Below are positions 1 to 7,168 of a stretch of 35,035 bases of DNA, piece by piece (positions within the stretch are counted from its first letter, which is position 1; each line of letters opens with the position of its first letter). The position numbers and the translations under genes were made by a program. Under the pieces are notes generated by a model that searched no databases, was not told where the DNA came from, and saw nothing but the letters and a program-made list of their open reading frames with translations. The stretch is taken from the NCBI GenBank assembly GCA_002305805.1, contig DBQY01000003.1:1-35035 (forward strand), given 5' to 3'. This DNA comes from Atopobium sp. UBA1382. GTDB taxonomy: Bacteria; Actinomycetota; Coriobacteriia; Coriobacteriales; Atopobiaceae.

Positions 1-368
1 CAGGGCAACGTGCCGAATTCACGTATACCTCAATCTGACGGCGTAACCGATTTGATTTATTAATAACCGTTGGGCGGAATCTGGCTATATCTCCGGGCCG
101 GGTGTTTTCTCCTCTGACGCGTTCCTGGACGGCGTAACGTGCGTTTCCCCGGGCCCGTGTCCTCCGCCGGGGGAGCAGAGTAGTTCAAACGTATCCAATG
201 GATGGATGCTACATCCATTATATTAAATACTTGAACGGACATGTTAGATGCAAGGGTCAAGGGAACAGATTTCCTCACAAATATACGCCCGCGCGCAAAT
301 GTTCCCGGCTCCTCTTCCTCCGAAATGGTTTCACTCGGCGCGCGGACGTTCTCATGTTCTCCGTCGTT
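1..368. other. Intergenic sequence, no supported gene
   Basis: No convincing gene is seen. The short frames here lack a start context and their codon use does not look coding. There is a small inverted repeat, ATGGATG (198-204) with CATCCAT (212-218), followed at once by an A/T-rich TATA-like stretch (218-229). This could be a terminator for a gene outside the window or a weak archaeal promoter. No protein or RNA downstream of it can be named. Confidence 0.4.
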
Positions 369-983
369 TCACAGAAGACCCAGCACTCCTGCCACGATGT
401 TCTGGGCATCGAACCAGTTGAACGATCCGACGAAGATGTACTCTATTCCCATGGCCGCGATCAGCAGACCGATGACCCTGGACAGGATGCCTATGGCGTC
501 CATTCCGACTTTCTCCATGATCTTCTCGGAACTGCGGAGGATGACCCAGGTGACTCCGAGGGCCGCAAGGCCGGCCAGCATGACGGTCGCAATGTCGTAG
601 GTGTTGGTGAGCAGGATGGCCTGCGTTATGACTCCGGGTCCGGTGAGTATGGGGGTCGCCACTATGACCCAGGGGGCTCCGCTTTCGGACCTCTTGTTCT
701 GTCCCAGGTCGAACACCAGCTCCACCGCCATCAGCAGCAGCATGATGCCTCCGGCGACGCGGAAGCTGTCCATGGTTATCCCGAAGACGTCCATGAGGTA
801 CGGTCCCGTGAACATGAAGATCACGAGCAGAATGGCGGCCACCAGGGCGGCCTTGTTGGCGTACGACCTGATGGTCTTGCCGTCCAGCCCCTTCGTGACG
901 GACATGAACACGGGGACGCTGGCGAACGGGTCCAATATGAAGAACAGGGATACCGCCACTGTCAGGAATGCCGCCGGGTCCAT
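369..983 (-). CDS. MarC/UPF0056 family integral membrane protein
   Basis: This 204-residue, very hydrophobic protein has about six membrane segments and the typical opening of the MarC/UPF0056 family: a first helix followed by FFILDPFASVPVF, near residues 14-26. Length is normal for the family (about 200-220). MarC proteins sit in the cytoplasmic membrane and their substrate is not established; an older link to multiple antibiotic resistance has not held up, so no substrate is assigned. The start is the ATG at 983. No Shine-Dalgarno sequence precedes it, which fits the archaeal origin inferred for this part. The gene stands alone on the minus strand, with a possible TATA element about 80 bases upstream. 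Family assignment is fairly sure, function is not. Confidence 0.85.
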   Translation of the reverse strand: MDPAAFLTVAVSLFFILDPFASVPVFMSVTKGLDGKTIRSYANKAALVAAILLVIFMFTGPYLMDVFGITMDSFRVAGGIMLLLMAVELVFDLGQNKRSESGAPWVIVATPILTGPGVITQAILLTNTYDIATVMLAGLAALGVTWVILRSSEKIMEKVGMDAIGILSRVIGLLIAAMGIEYIFVGSFNWFDAQNIVAGVLGLL

Positions 984-1060
984 GCTGCAGTATATTTGTT
1001 ACACCTATATCAGATTCTTGCATCCCCACGGTCCGAATGTTGGAGGTAGGGGTTTCCGAA

Positions 1061-1070
1061 GATTATAAAA
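1061..1070 (-). promoter_or_regulatory. Possible archaeal TATA box for the MarC-like gene
   Basis: An A/T-rich TTTTATAATC lies on the minus strand about 80 bases before the MarC-like start, implying a leader of roughly 50 nt. Read on the plus strand it is TTATAAAA, an equally good TATA box, but no plus-strand gene follows. Direction is therefore uncertain. Confidence 0.35.
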
Positions 1071-1144
1071 GATCCAGGACGTTTCCGTCCTGTAATAGGT
1101 TTGTTTCCTCCATCGGGAGAACGTATCTGTTCTATGCTGTCTCA

Positions 1145-1441
1145 TTAGAAGATATCAAATATGTCTCCGCCCGTGAGGATCATCGTAACCACGAAGAAGG
1201 CGATGACTCCGACGATTATTCCGGCAATCAAGCTGAATGCGAAGGCTGCCAGGGTAATTACAATCGATACGACTCCAATCAGGATGTATCCTGCGGCAAT
1301 CGTGCATTCCTTCACCAGACTGTTCTTGCCCCCATGATAGGAGTATAACATTATTCCGCCCAGGATGCTCAGGATGACCCAGGCGATGATTGCGTACATG
1401 GCTATTTCGCCGTATGTATATCCAAATAGTTCATCAGACAT
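1145..1441 (-). CDS. Small membrane protein, unknown function
   Basis: This 98-residue protein contains three hydrophobic segments, about residues 13-35, 47-68 and 70-90, with a short basic loop (YHGGKNSLVKE) after the first. I do not recognise a family. It starts at the ATG at 1441, only a few bases after the stop of the repeat-protein gene on the same strand, so the two probably share a transcript. That placement suggests a role at the cell envelope with the repeat protein, but this is inference from position alone. Confidence 0.65.
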   Translation of the reverse strand: MSDELFGYTYGEIAMYAIIAWVILSILGGIMLYSYHGGKNSLVKECTIAAGYILIGVVSIVITLAAFAFSLIAGIIVGVIAFFVVTMILTGGDIFDIF

Positions 1442-1445
1442 ATTA

Positions 1446-2742
1446 TCACCAGATTTTGTTTATCTCCGTGAGTGACGCCTCGAATGAATAGAGGTCTGGC
1501 ACTTCGCTGGAAATCTTAACGGTTATGAGCGTGTCCTTGGCCACCGTGAATTTGACGGTCGTCTCTCCGATGTTGACGGGTATGGTCGCGGCATCTACGG
1601 TTCCCAGGAAACTGTTTTCGATGGAGGTGTAGACCGTTTCCGCCGCAGGGGTAATCTGGGCGACGGTGTGGGTCAGGGTTCCGTCGAGGCCGACGGTTTT
1701 GTCGGCGTCGGCATCGCCTATCAGGTTGCAGTCCTCCCAGACGTAAGCGAATCTGCTGCCTTCGATATGGATGCATCCGATTGTGTCAGATGTTAGAGCT
1801 AATTTTATCAGATCGCCGGCAAGGGCCGTATACAGGCTATTGGTATTGGTGGCGGAGATGTGGAATTCCAGAATCACCGTACCAGTCCCACTGCGCGAGT
1901 AGGTAAACGTATCGTCTCCCGTGTCAGGGGTTCCATTATCGTTAAAAGCGGTGATTTTCTGGACATACGTTCCTCTGAAGGGAGTGCCGTCCACGCCGAA
2001 ATCGATTGTCCAGTTTGTATATCTTGCAAGGGCGGTGTTGACTGATGCCTTTATCGCATCGATTTTGTTCTTAATCCACGCATGGTTGTCAGGTTCAGCG
2101 GTACCTTCGATGTTGTACACGAATTTGGTGCCGACTCCGGCATTCAACAGTCCCCATGGGGTCCACTGGGCATAGAGCGTCATGTCGGAGGCAGGGGTGA
2201 CGATGTTGCCGGGAGTGTAGGCGGTTCCCGAACCGTCCTCTTTGGTGTTCCAACCCTTGAAGACCATGTCGATTTTGGAGGTTGTGGGGATGGTGCAGGT
2301 CATCCCTTCTTCGACATCCTCGGATTCGATACTTTTTCCGCCCAAAGTGTTGAATTCGATGGTGTATATATCGTTCCAAATTGCATAGAGCGTCATGCCG
2401 GTGGTGAAATCATACGATTTCCCTGGCACATATGAATTACCAGTTCCGTCGGAATTGGTGTTCCATTCCTTGAAGGCATGCTTGAAAAATGTAGGGGTGG
2501 TGGTCGGTATCTGTGTTTTTCCATCTTCATTCACGGTGACTTCTTTAATGGAGGAGCCACCGGTGGAATCGAAAATCAGCATCTTGGAACTGTCGTCATC
2601 TCCCCCCCCCCGACATGACAACGTATGCGCCGGTTCCGATGCATACAGTCGCCGCCAGAAGGGCTACGGCAATGTACATGATGTTGGCCATAAATATCAA
2701 GTACGAATATCTAGGACTATACTTAACATTATTGTTATTCAT
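1446..2742 (-). CDS. InlB B-repeat surface protein, frame broken at a G10 tract
   Basis: The downstream frame (1446-2621) encodes about 390 residues. It has two to three Listeria/Bacteroides-type repeats, each with an F-x-TLGG strand, a GWNT..DGSG..Y.PG core and an ending TLYAxW, in roughly the first 160 residues. A longer domain of unknown type follows. That frame lacks a good start of its own. Directly upstream, the ATG at 2742 (or 2691) opens a frame with a clear membrane or signal helix (MYIAVALLAATVCIGTGAYV) ending in M-S-G-G-G. The two frames are out of phase at ten consecutive G (2602-2611). Eight or eleven G would join them into one anchored or secreted protein of about 430 residues. 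The tract may be a phase-variation switch or an indel error. Such repeats are common in surface proteins of gut Methanomethylophilaceae. Confidence 0.75.
2602..2611 (-). repeat. Homopolymer tract G10 inside a coding region
   Basis: Ten G on the coding strand fall exactly between the signal-helix frame and the repeat-domain frame of the surface protein. Losing two or gaining one base restores a single reading frame. Long G tracts slip in replication and are also error-prone in sequencing. Confidence 0.9.
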
Positions 2743-2783
2743 CTGTACCAGTCCACTGTCTGGCACGCGGCAGACTTTGCATC

Positions 2784-2793
2784 ACTTTTATAT
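2784..2793. promoter_or_regulatory. TATA element between two divergent archaeal genes
   Basis: The sequence CTTTTATATC reads as a TATA-type box on both strands (GATATAAAAG on the minus). On the plus strand it lies about 26 bases before the ATG at 2817, the spacing expected for a leaderless archaeal transcript. On the minus strand it lies about 45 bases before the ATG at 2742 of the surface protein. One element may serve both genes. Confidence 0.6.
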
Positions 2794-2816
2794 CCGACAA
2801 TAATGTATGAGCGGAC

Positions 2817-3413
2817 ATGGATGCGGATGGGATACTGCAATCTATAAAGGACAACCTGCCGGAGACCCTTCTGGTAGCCGCCGGCCTGATGGCTATTTTC
2901 ATTGCCATATCTTATTTCAGGGACAAGGAGTCGCTCCTGTACAAGTTCCTAATGGTCGTGGGCACGATCCTCGGGGCCTTCATCATATACGAGAGCGTGA
3001 CCGTGGGCAGCGAATGGTACGAGTTCACGCGTGCGGTCATAGCGGTGGCGGGTTTCGCGCTCGTGATCAGGCCGTTCCGCAACATCGATTTCGCCATAGT
3101 GCTCGCCATAATCGCCATGGTGATCGCCTACATCTATCTGGGCGGAATGACCGGGGATTTCGAGCCGCTCTCCGAAGGCACCCCGAGACTGGTCCTCACC
3201 GTGGTCGCCGGCGCCTTCGCCTACATGCTGTTCAACTACGTGCAGAAGGTCGCCATGCTGGTAGGGAAACTGCTCAACTGCTGGCCGTTCCTCTTCCTCC
3301 TCGGCGCGATCTGCGTGGTGGAGGGTGTCCTGATGCTTACCGGCAACGGGTCCCTCCTCGACATATACTACGATTACATGGGCAGCACCGCCGGTTCGGA
3401 ATCCTCCCCGTGA
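2817..3413 (+). CDS. Multi-pass membrane protein, unknown function
   Basis: This 198-residue protein has about six hydrophobic segments: near residues 16-34, 41-58, 68-84, 90-110, 124-142 and 155-178. There is a short acidic N-terminus and a Ser/Gly/Pro tail. No family motif is recognised. The ATG at 2817 is preferred because a TATA element sits about 26 bases upstream, giving a leaderless start. It is transcribed away from the repeat-containing surface protein and may share its promoter element. Lineage-restricted membrane proteins of this size are common in Methanomassiliicoccales, so a hypothetical membrane protein is the honest call. Confidence 0.75.
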   Translation: MDADGILQSIKDNLPETLLVAAGLMAIFIAISYFRDKESLLYKFLMVVGTILGAFIIYESVTVGSEWYEFTRAVIAVAGFALVIRPFRNIDFAIVLAIIAMVIAYIYLGGMTGDFEPLSEGTPRLVLTVVAGAFAYMLFNYVQKVAMLVGKLLNCWPFLFLLGAICVVEGVLMLTGNGSLLDIYYDYMGSTAGSESSP

Positions 3414-3590
3414 CGGCCGGCGTCTCCCATCCGCCGGCATCTTTTCCCCGTCTCTGCAGGGGGCGTTTCACACTGCTGGCACATCGTCTGCCGACCCTCC
3501 TGCGGAGGGGTTTCGGACGCCGCCGGCACGGGGGGAGGATCCTCCCCTCAGGCATAATCTTTAAATGATAGTAGCCGATGGAGGTTGGCA
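3414..3590. other. Intergenic, with a perfect 16-bp palindrome
   Basis: No gene is seen. The GC-rich first half holds short imperfect repeats around GCCGGC. A perfect 16-bp palindrome, GGGGAGGATCCTCCCC, lies at 3532-3547 and is followed by CATAATCTTTAAATG (3553-3567). The TTTAAA part is about 28 bases before the tRNA-Arg and probably serves as its TATA box. The palindrome could be a terminator of the membrane protein gene or a regulator site. Confidence 0.5.
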
Positions 3591-3692
3591 GGGCCCGTGG
3601 CTTAGCCAGGATATAGCGCTGGCCTTCTAAGCCAGACGCCTCGGGTTCGAAAGTCCCCCAAAAAGGAACCGAAAGTCCCGACGGGCCCGCCA
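3591..3692 (+). tRNA. tRNA-Arg(TCT) with a short intron in the T-loop
   Basis: The 7-bp acceptor stem GGGCCCG pairs with CGGGCCC (3682-3688), followed by G and an encoded CCA. The anticodon arm is CTGGC-CTTCTAA-GCCAG, giving anticodon TCT (arginine, AGA). The T-arm starts TCGGG-TTCGA (3641-3650) but is interrupted. Removing 24 bases (about 3652-3675) leaves TTCGAAT (or TTCGAGT)-CCCGA, a normal T-loop and stem. The interruption can fold beside a GGTTC/GAACC helix, as expected for an archaeal bulge-helix-bulge splice site. Exact cut points are uncertain by one or two bases. A TTTAAA box lies about 28 bases upstream. Introns outside the anticodon loop are known in archaea and support the archaeal assignment. 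Confidence 0.88.
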
Positions 3693-3733
3693 AGAGTCCG
3701 TCTGCGCCGAACGGCGCTCACAGAGGAAGTATC

Positions 3734-3841
3734 ATGAAGAGAAGCTCACGCGCCTGGAAGAAACGCGGCAACCAGCGTTGGAAATGGCGCAAGAAAAAGA
3801 TGAGGAGAAGAAAGAGAGCAGCAAAGATGCGCAAGAAGTGA
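3734..3841 (+). CDS. rpl41e: Ribosomal protein L41e
   Basis: This 35-codon gene makes an extremely basic peptide with the L41e core W-R-K-K-K-M-R-R-R-K-R followed by KMRKK. L41e is a single basic helix of the large ribosomal subunit, about 25 residues in most species; this copy has an extra N-terminal stretch of about 17 residues (MKRSSRAWKKRGNQRWK). The start is the ATG at 3734 with a GAGG Shine-Dalgarno just upstream; an in-frame ATG further on would give a shorter form. L41e occurs in archaea and eukaryotes but not bacteria, so it is strong evidence for the origin of this part. It lies between two tRNA genes on the same strand and is probably transcribed with them. Confidence 0.85.
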   Translation: MKRSSRAWKKRGNQRWKWRKKKMRRRKRAAKMRKK

Positions 3842-3867
3842 CACTGGCGCTCTCAGTGGCACAACCT

Positions 3868-4039
3868 GGGGATTTAGGCTAACCTGGCAGACTAGCGGGC
3901 TCCAGTTATGAGCGTGATTTGATCGAGTATGCTGAAGTTATGATGAATAACTGGAGCGATGACTCATCAATTTCATGGGGAGGTAGCTCCTCCCCGTGGT
4001 GGAAACCCGCCTATGGGGGTTCAAATCCCTCAGTCCCCA
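3868..4039 (+). tRNA. tRNA-Trp(CCA) with a ~99-nt intron
   Basis: Exon 1 (3868-3905) begins with the acceptor strand GGGGATT, which pairs fully with AGTCCCC (4032-4038) if one G-U pair is allowed. The anticodon stem GCGGG (3895-3899) pairs with CCCGC (4006-4010). The loop begins C-T-CCA-G, giving anticodon CCA and tryptophan. The T-arm GGGGG-TTCAAAT-CCCTC follows and CCA is not encoded. The intron runs about 3906-4004 (±1), after position 37. A 4-bp central helix TCCA (3901-3904) with TGGA (4000-4003) fits a bulge-helix-bulge. The D-stem is weak, with three pairs and one mismatch. The intron holds CTGA (3932-3935), TGATGA (3941-3946) and a 10-nt complement of the anticodon region. Euryarchaeal tRNA-Trp introns are known C/D-box methylation guides. 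Confidence 0.85.
3948..3957 (+). ncRNA. Possible C/D guide element within the tRNA-Trp intron
   Basis: TAACTGGAGC is the exact reverse complement of GCTCCAGTTA (3899-3908), which spans the anticodon and the 5' splice site. It directly follows TGATGA, a good box C/C', and is preceded by CTGA, a good box D'. The box D after it is poor (CTCA at 3963-3966). The element could guide 2'-O-methylation of the pre-tRNA, or simply pair to shape the splice site. Confidence 0.5.
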
Positions 4040-4067
4040 CCTACCGCATCTTTACAGTTCAACTCCG

Positions 4068-4095
4068 CCCCGCAAGGGGTAAAATAACTTTTTAG
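4068..4095 (+). terminator. Weak hairpin with T-run after tRNA-Trp
   Basis: CCCC-GCAA-GGGG (4068-4079) is followed after about ten bases by a run of five T. It lies between the tRNA-Trp and the UspA gene and may end the tRNA/L41e transcript. The stem is short. Confidence 0.35.
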
Positions 4096-4164
4096 AACCG
4101 CGAGAGTTTTCCCGTCCTCCGGCGGGTGTCTGTTCCGTACAAGTCGTGAACGGTTCCCCAGCAT

Positions 4165-4173
4165 CTATTAAAC
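4165..4173 (+). promoter_or_regulatory. TATA box of the UspA gene
   Basis: CTATTAAAC is centred about 28 bases before the ATG at 4197, the spacing expected for a leaderless or near-leaderless archaeal transcript. There is no Shine-Dalgarno sequence before the ATG, which supports this reading. Confidence 0.5.
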
Positions 4174-4196
4174 GTCCGTAATGCATATCTCCATCG

Positions 4197-4616
4197 ATGT
4201 ACAGCAAGATTCTCATCGCAGTGGATGGAAGCGAGACGAACAAGGTCGCAGTCGACCAGGGATTGGATCTGGCCAAGCTGCTGAACGCGGAGTCCGTCTC
4301 CGCGGTGTGCGTGTTCGACGAGGGCAACTACAGTTCCATCATAAGGGACAGCAGCATCGAGTACCGCAAGATAATGGCGGAGGAGTCGGAGAACGCCCTC
4401 AAGTACGTAAAGCAGAGGGCCGCGGAGATGGGGATCGGCCTGGACGCCCGGGCCATGGTCGGACGTCCCGTCGAGGTCCTGATAGAGGAGTCCGCCAAGT
4501 ACGACCTCTTGATCTGCGCGACCCTCGGGAAGACGGGTCTGTCGAGGGTGTTCCTGGGATCCGTCGCCGAGAACGTGGTCCGTCTCGCCAAGTGCCCCGT
4601 GCTGGTCTGCCGCTGA
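4197..4616 (+). CDS. Universal stress protein, UspA family
   Basis: This 139-residue protein has the single-domain UspA fold. It opens with the first strand and Asp (ILIAVDGSETNK, residues 5-16) and closes with the nucleotide-binding pattern G-x2-G-x9-G-S (GKTGLSRVFLGS), followed by VV.LAKCPVLV. The pattern indicates an ATP-binding member. Length is typical (about 140). UspA proteins are soluble cytoplasmic proteins linked to stress survival; their exact action is seldom known. The ATG at 4197 is chosen because the first strand begins directly after it and a TATA box lies at the right distance. It is the last complete gene in the archaeal part, convergent with the hybrid PFL gene. Confidence 0.92.
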   Translation: MYSKILIAVDGSETNKVAVDQGLDLAKLLNAESVSAVCVFDEGNYSSIIRDSSIEYRKIMAEESENALKYVKQRAAEMGIGLDARAMVGRPVEVLIEESAKYDLLICATLGKTGLSRVFLGSVAENVVRLAKCPVLVCR

Positions 4617-4660
4617 CGGAAGCGGGAGACGCTCCGGGCGGAGGGCCCGGAGCCCCCGGT

Positions 4661-6025
4661 TCAGTTCTTGAAACTGTGTATCGGGGCCGGTATCCTTCCG
4701 CCGCGGTTTATGAAGTCCGCGCAGCCGTAGGGGTTGACCGGGATTATCTCGGCGTTGCCCAGGAGGCCGCCGAGCTCTATCCTGTCCCCGGCCTTCTTGC
4801 CTATGACAGGGATGACCCTGACGGCGGTCGTCTTCTGGTTCACCATGCCTATGGCCATCTCGTCGGCTATTATGCCCGATATGGTCGAGGCGGGGGTGTC
4901 GCCGGGGATGGCGATCATGTCGAGGCCGACGGAGCAGACGCAGGTCATGGCCTCGAGCTTCTCCAGGCTGAGCGCGCCGTCCACGGCCGCGCGGATCATG
5001 CCGGCGTCCTCGGAGACGGGGATGAAGGCGCCGGAGAGGCCGCCCACGGATGAGGACGCCATGACGCCGCCCTTCTTGACGGCATCGTTGAGCAGCGCGA
5101 GCGCGCAGGTGGTGCCGGGGCCGCCGCACTCGCCCACGCCGATGGTCTCCAGGATCTGGGCCACGGAGTCGCCGGCGGCAGGGGTCGGTGCCAGCGAGAG
5201 GTCCACGATGCCCTTCTCCACGCCCAGGCGGCGGCTGGCCTCGCGGCTCATGAGCTCACCGGCGCGCGTGATCTTGAAGGCGGTCTGCTTGATCTTCTCG
5301 GCCACGTCCATGAGGCTCGCGGACGCCGGCAGCTCGGCCAGGGCTGCGGCCATGACGCCCGGGCCGGAAACACCCACGTTGATGACGGCGTCGGCCTCGC
5401 CGGAACCGTGCACGGCGCCCGCCATGAACGGCGAGTCCTCGACCATGTTGGCAAAGACGACGAACTTGGCGGCACCGTAGCAGTCGATGTCCACGGTGCG
5501 GCGGGCGCACTCGAGAATCGTCTCGGCAGAGAGCAGCACGGCGTCCATGTTGATGCCGGCGCGCGTGGAGGCGATGTTGAGCGAGGAGCACACGCGGTCG
5601 GTGGTGGCCAGCGCCTCGGGGACGCTCGCGATGAGCTTGCGGTCCGTTGCGCCCATGCCCTTCTGGACGAGGGCGGAGAAGCCGCCCATGAAGTCGATGC
5701 CGAGGGTCTCGGCGGCGCGGTCCATGGCGTGCGCGAGCGGGGAGAGGTCCTCGTCGGCGCAGCCGGCCGCGATCTGGGCGATCGGCGTCACGGAGACGCG
5801 CTTGTTGGCGATGGGAATGCCGTACTCGGCCTGCAGGTCATCGGCGGTCTCGACGAGGTGCTCGGCGGTGTGCGTGATGCGGTCGTAGACCTTGTCGCAC
5901 ATGCGGTCCATGTCCTCGTCGGCGCAGCCCGCAAGCGAGATGCCCATCGTGATGGTGCGGAGGTCGAGGTTCTGCTCGGAGACCATCGAGAGGGTCTCGG
6001 CTACTTCCTGGGGGGTGATGTCCAC
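4661..6025 (-). CDS. PFL/UPF0210 (DUF711) family protein, apparent archaeal-bacterial hybrid
   Basis: This 454-residue protein matches the full length of the PFL/UPF0210 family (about 450), a glycyl-radical-enzyme-like fold of unknown activity often paired with an ACT-domain protein, which is absent here. The start is the GTG at 6025, with GAAAGG upstream. Recognisable stretches include [34 protein letters not shown] and the C-terminal [28 protein letters not shown] ending. Base use changes within the gene. The N-terminal two thirds are bacterial in style, with ATC for isoleucine. The last roughly 75 codons (below about 4,885) use ATA for most isoleucines and AGG for arginine, like the archaeal side. 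The frame stays open across the change because both genomes carry the gene. As drawn, the gene probably does not exist in either organism. Confidence 0.8.
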   Translation of the reverse strand: MDITPQEVAETLSMVSEQNLDLRTITMGISLAGCADEDMDRMCDKVYDRITHTAEHLVETADDLQAEYGIPIANKRVSVTPIAQIAAGCADEDLSPLAHAMDRAAETLGIDFMGGFSALVQKGMGATDRKLIASVPEALATTDRVCSSLNIASTRAGINMDAVLLSAETILECARRTVDIDCYGAAKFVVFANMVEDSPFMAGAVHGSGEADAVINVGVSGPGVMAAALAELPASASLMDVAEKIKQTAFKITRAGELMSREASRRLGVEKGIVDLSLAPTPAAGDSVAQILETIGVGECGGPGTTCALALLNDAVKKGGVMASSSVGGLSGAFIPVSEDAGMIRAAVDGALSLEKLEAMTCVCSVGLDMIAIPGDTPASTISGIIADEMAIGMVNQKTTAVRVIPVIGKKAGDRIELGGLLGNAEIIPVNPYGCADFINRGGRIPAPIHSFKN

Positions 6026-6078
6026 GGCGGGCCTTTCGTCGGTCGGGCGATTGCTGCTCCATTATAGGGGCCTTGGGA

Positions 6079-6179
6079 GGTTTGGGTTCGGGTTCGGGCG
6101 GTTCTGGCGGATTCCAACATACATACAACTCCGTGACCTGCGTATATATATCCTCTAACAAGACGCGTGAACCCAAACC
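6079..6179 (+). repeat. 101-bp inverted-repeat-bounded element (A1)
   Basis: It begins GGTTTGGGTTC and ends GAACCCAAACC, an exact 11-bp inverted terminal repeat. ACCTG occupies bases 58-62 from the left end, followed by an A/T run (TATATATAT). It lies in the gap between the divergent PFL and HAD genes, seven bases from a second element of the same family. I do not recognise the element. Confidence 0.75.
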
Positions 6180-6186
6180 ACAATTC

Positions 6187-6298
6187 GGTTTGGGTTCATA
6201 GCCGTGGTGGATTGTAGGATGGTCTTGTTGTGATAACCCTTTGAGCTGTAGATATATAACTTAAAACTTATGACGCGGTAAAATCACGAACCCAAACC
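6187..6298 (+). repeat. 112-bp inverted-repeat-bounded element (A2)
   Basis: It has the same 11-bp ends as its neighbour (GGTTTGGGTTC and GAACCCAAACC). AGCTG occupies bases 58-62 from the left end, followed by ATATATAAC. It shares its length exactly with the element at 24785-24896, although the inner sequences differ. With A1 it fills most of the space before the HAD gene, so it may contain promoter parts, but no clear -35/-10 pair is assigned. Confidence 0.75.
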
Positions 6299-6370
6299 GT
6301 GTTTGGCGGAACGGGAAAGGGGGCGCGATACGGTATGCTCGGTCGCAAGGCGTCCGATGAAGGAGGAGCA

Positions 6371-7168
6371 GTGGCCGAGAAGAACCCGAGACCCGTCGTC
6401 GCGTTCTTTGACGTGGACGGCACCCTTACGTGTCGTGACTTCAACGAGGGGCTCCACGTCAACCCGACCCCGGGCGTGGAGGCCGCGATCCGCGCCTTCA
6501 CGGACGCGGGCAACGTTGCCGTGGTGTGCTCGGGGCGCAGCGTCGTCAACCTCTCCGACCTGACTCACCTGCCCTTCTCGGGTTTCGTGACGCTCACCGG
6601 CGCGCACGTCATCTATGACGGCAGGGTCATCTACGACCGCGCGATTTCGCCCGAGGAGCTGGCGAGAACCGTCGACGAGATGCGCCGCGTCGGCCTGGAG
6701 GTCGCCTTCGAGGGGACCTACGGCACCGCCGCGCTGCGCCTCGGCCTGGACCGACTTCCCGGCTACGAGGACATTCCCTCCCTCGAGGAGTACGAGCGCT
6801 CGGGGCTACCGGCGGTCTTCGGCAAGGCCAACTTCACCGACGAGGGTCTCGCCGCCTTCCGCTCGAGCGAGTACCTCGCGAGCGCCTACACGCACTTGAA
6901 CGTCGGCGACGGAAACCACGAGCTGACAATTCCCGGCACGAGCAAGGGCGTGGGCGGCCAGGCGCTCCTTGACGCGCTGCCCTTCACGCCCTCGCACGTC
7001 TTTGCCTTTGGCGATTCCGAGAACGACCTCGAGATCCTTCGCCTTGCGGACACGGCCGTCGTCATGGGCAACGCGCGCGACGTCGTGAAGGCCCACGCCG
7101 ACTACGTCACCGATGACGTCCGCGACGACGGTGTGGTGACCGCCCTACGCCACTTCGGCCTGATCTAG
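6371..7168 (+). CDS. HAD-superfamily phosphatase, Cof-type
   Basis: This 265-residue protein carries the Cof-type (class IIB) HAD pattern. Motif I is FFDVDGTLT near the N-terminus, with the nucleophile Asp and the acid-base Asp. A VVCSGRS segment serves as motif II. Motif IV, FGDSENDLEIL, lies near residue 220. It is likely a cytoplasmic Mg-dependent phosphatase of sugar phosphates or similar small molecules; the substrate cannot be read from sequence. The GTG at 6371 is preferred over upstream starts because GGAGGA stands five to ten bases before it and the first strand follows directly. Two inverted-repeat elements lie upstream. It ends overlapping the stop of the helD gene on the other strand. 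Confidence 0.9.
   Translation: MAEKNPRPVVAFFDVDGTLTCRDFNEGLHVNPTPGVEAAIRAFTDAGNVAVVCSGRSVVNLSDLTHLPFSGFVTLTGAHVIYDGRVIYDRAISPEELARTVDEMRRVGLEVAFEGTYGTAALRLGLDRLPGYEDIPSLEEYERSGLPAVFGKANFTDEGLAAFRSSEYLASAYTHLNVGDGNHELTIPGTSKGVGGQALLDALPFTPSHVFAFGDSENDLEILRLADTAVVMGNARDVVKAHADYVTDDVRDDGVVTALRHFGLI

Noticed and set aside
241..600. 119-residue open frame antisense to the MarC-like gene, with a TATA-like box upstream
   Set aside because: Most of it is the shadow of the MarC coding sequence, and its composition (Ser/Pro/Arg/Met-rich) is not protein-like.
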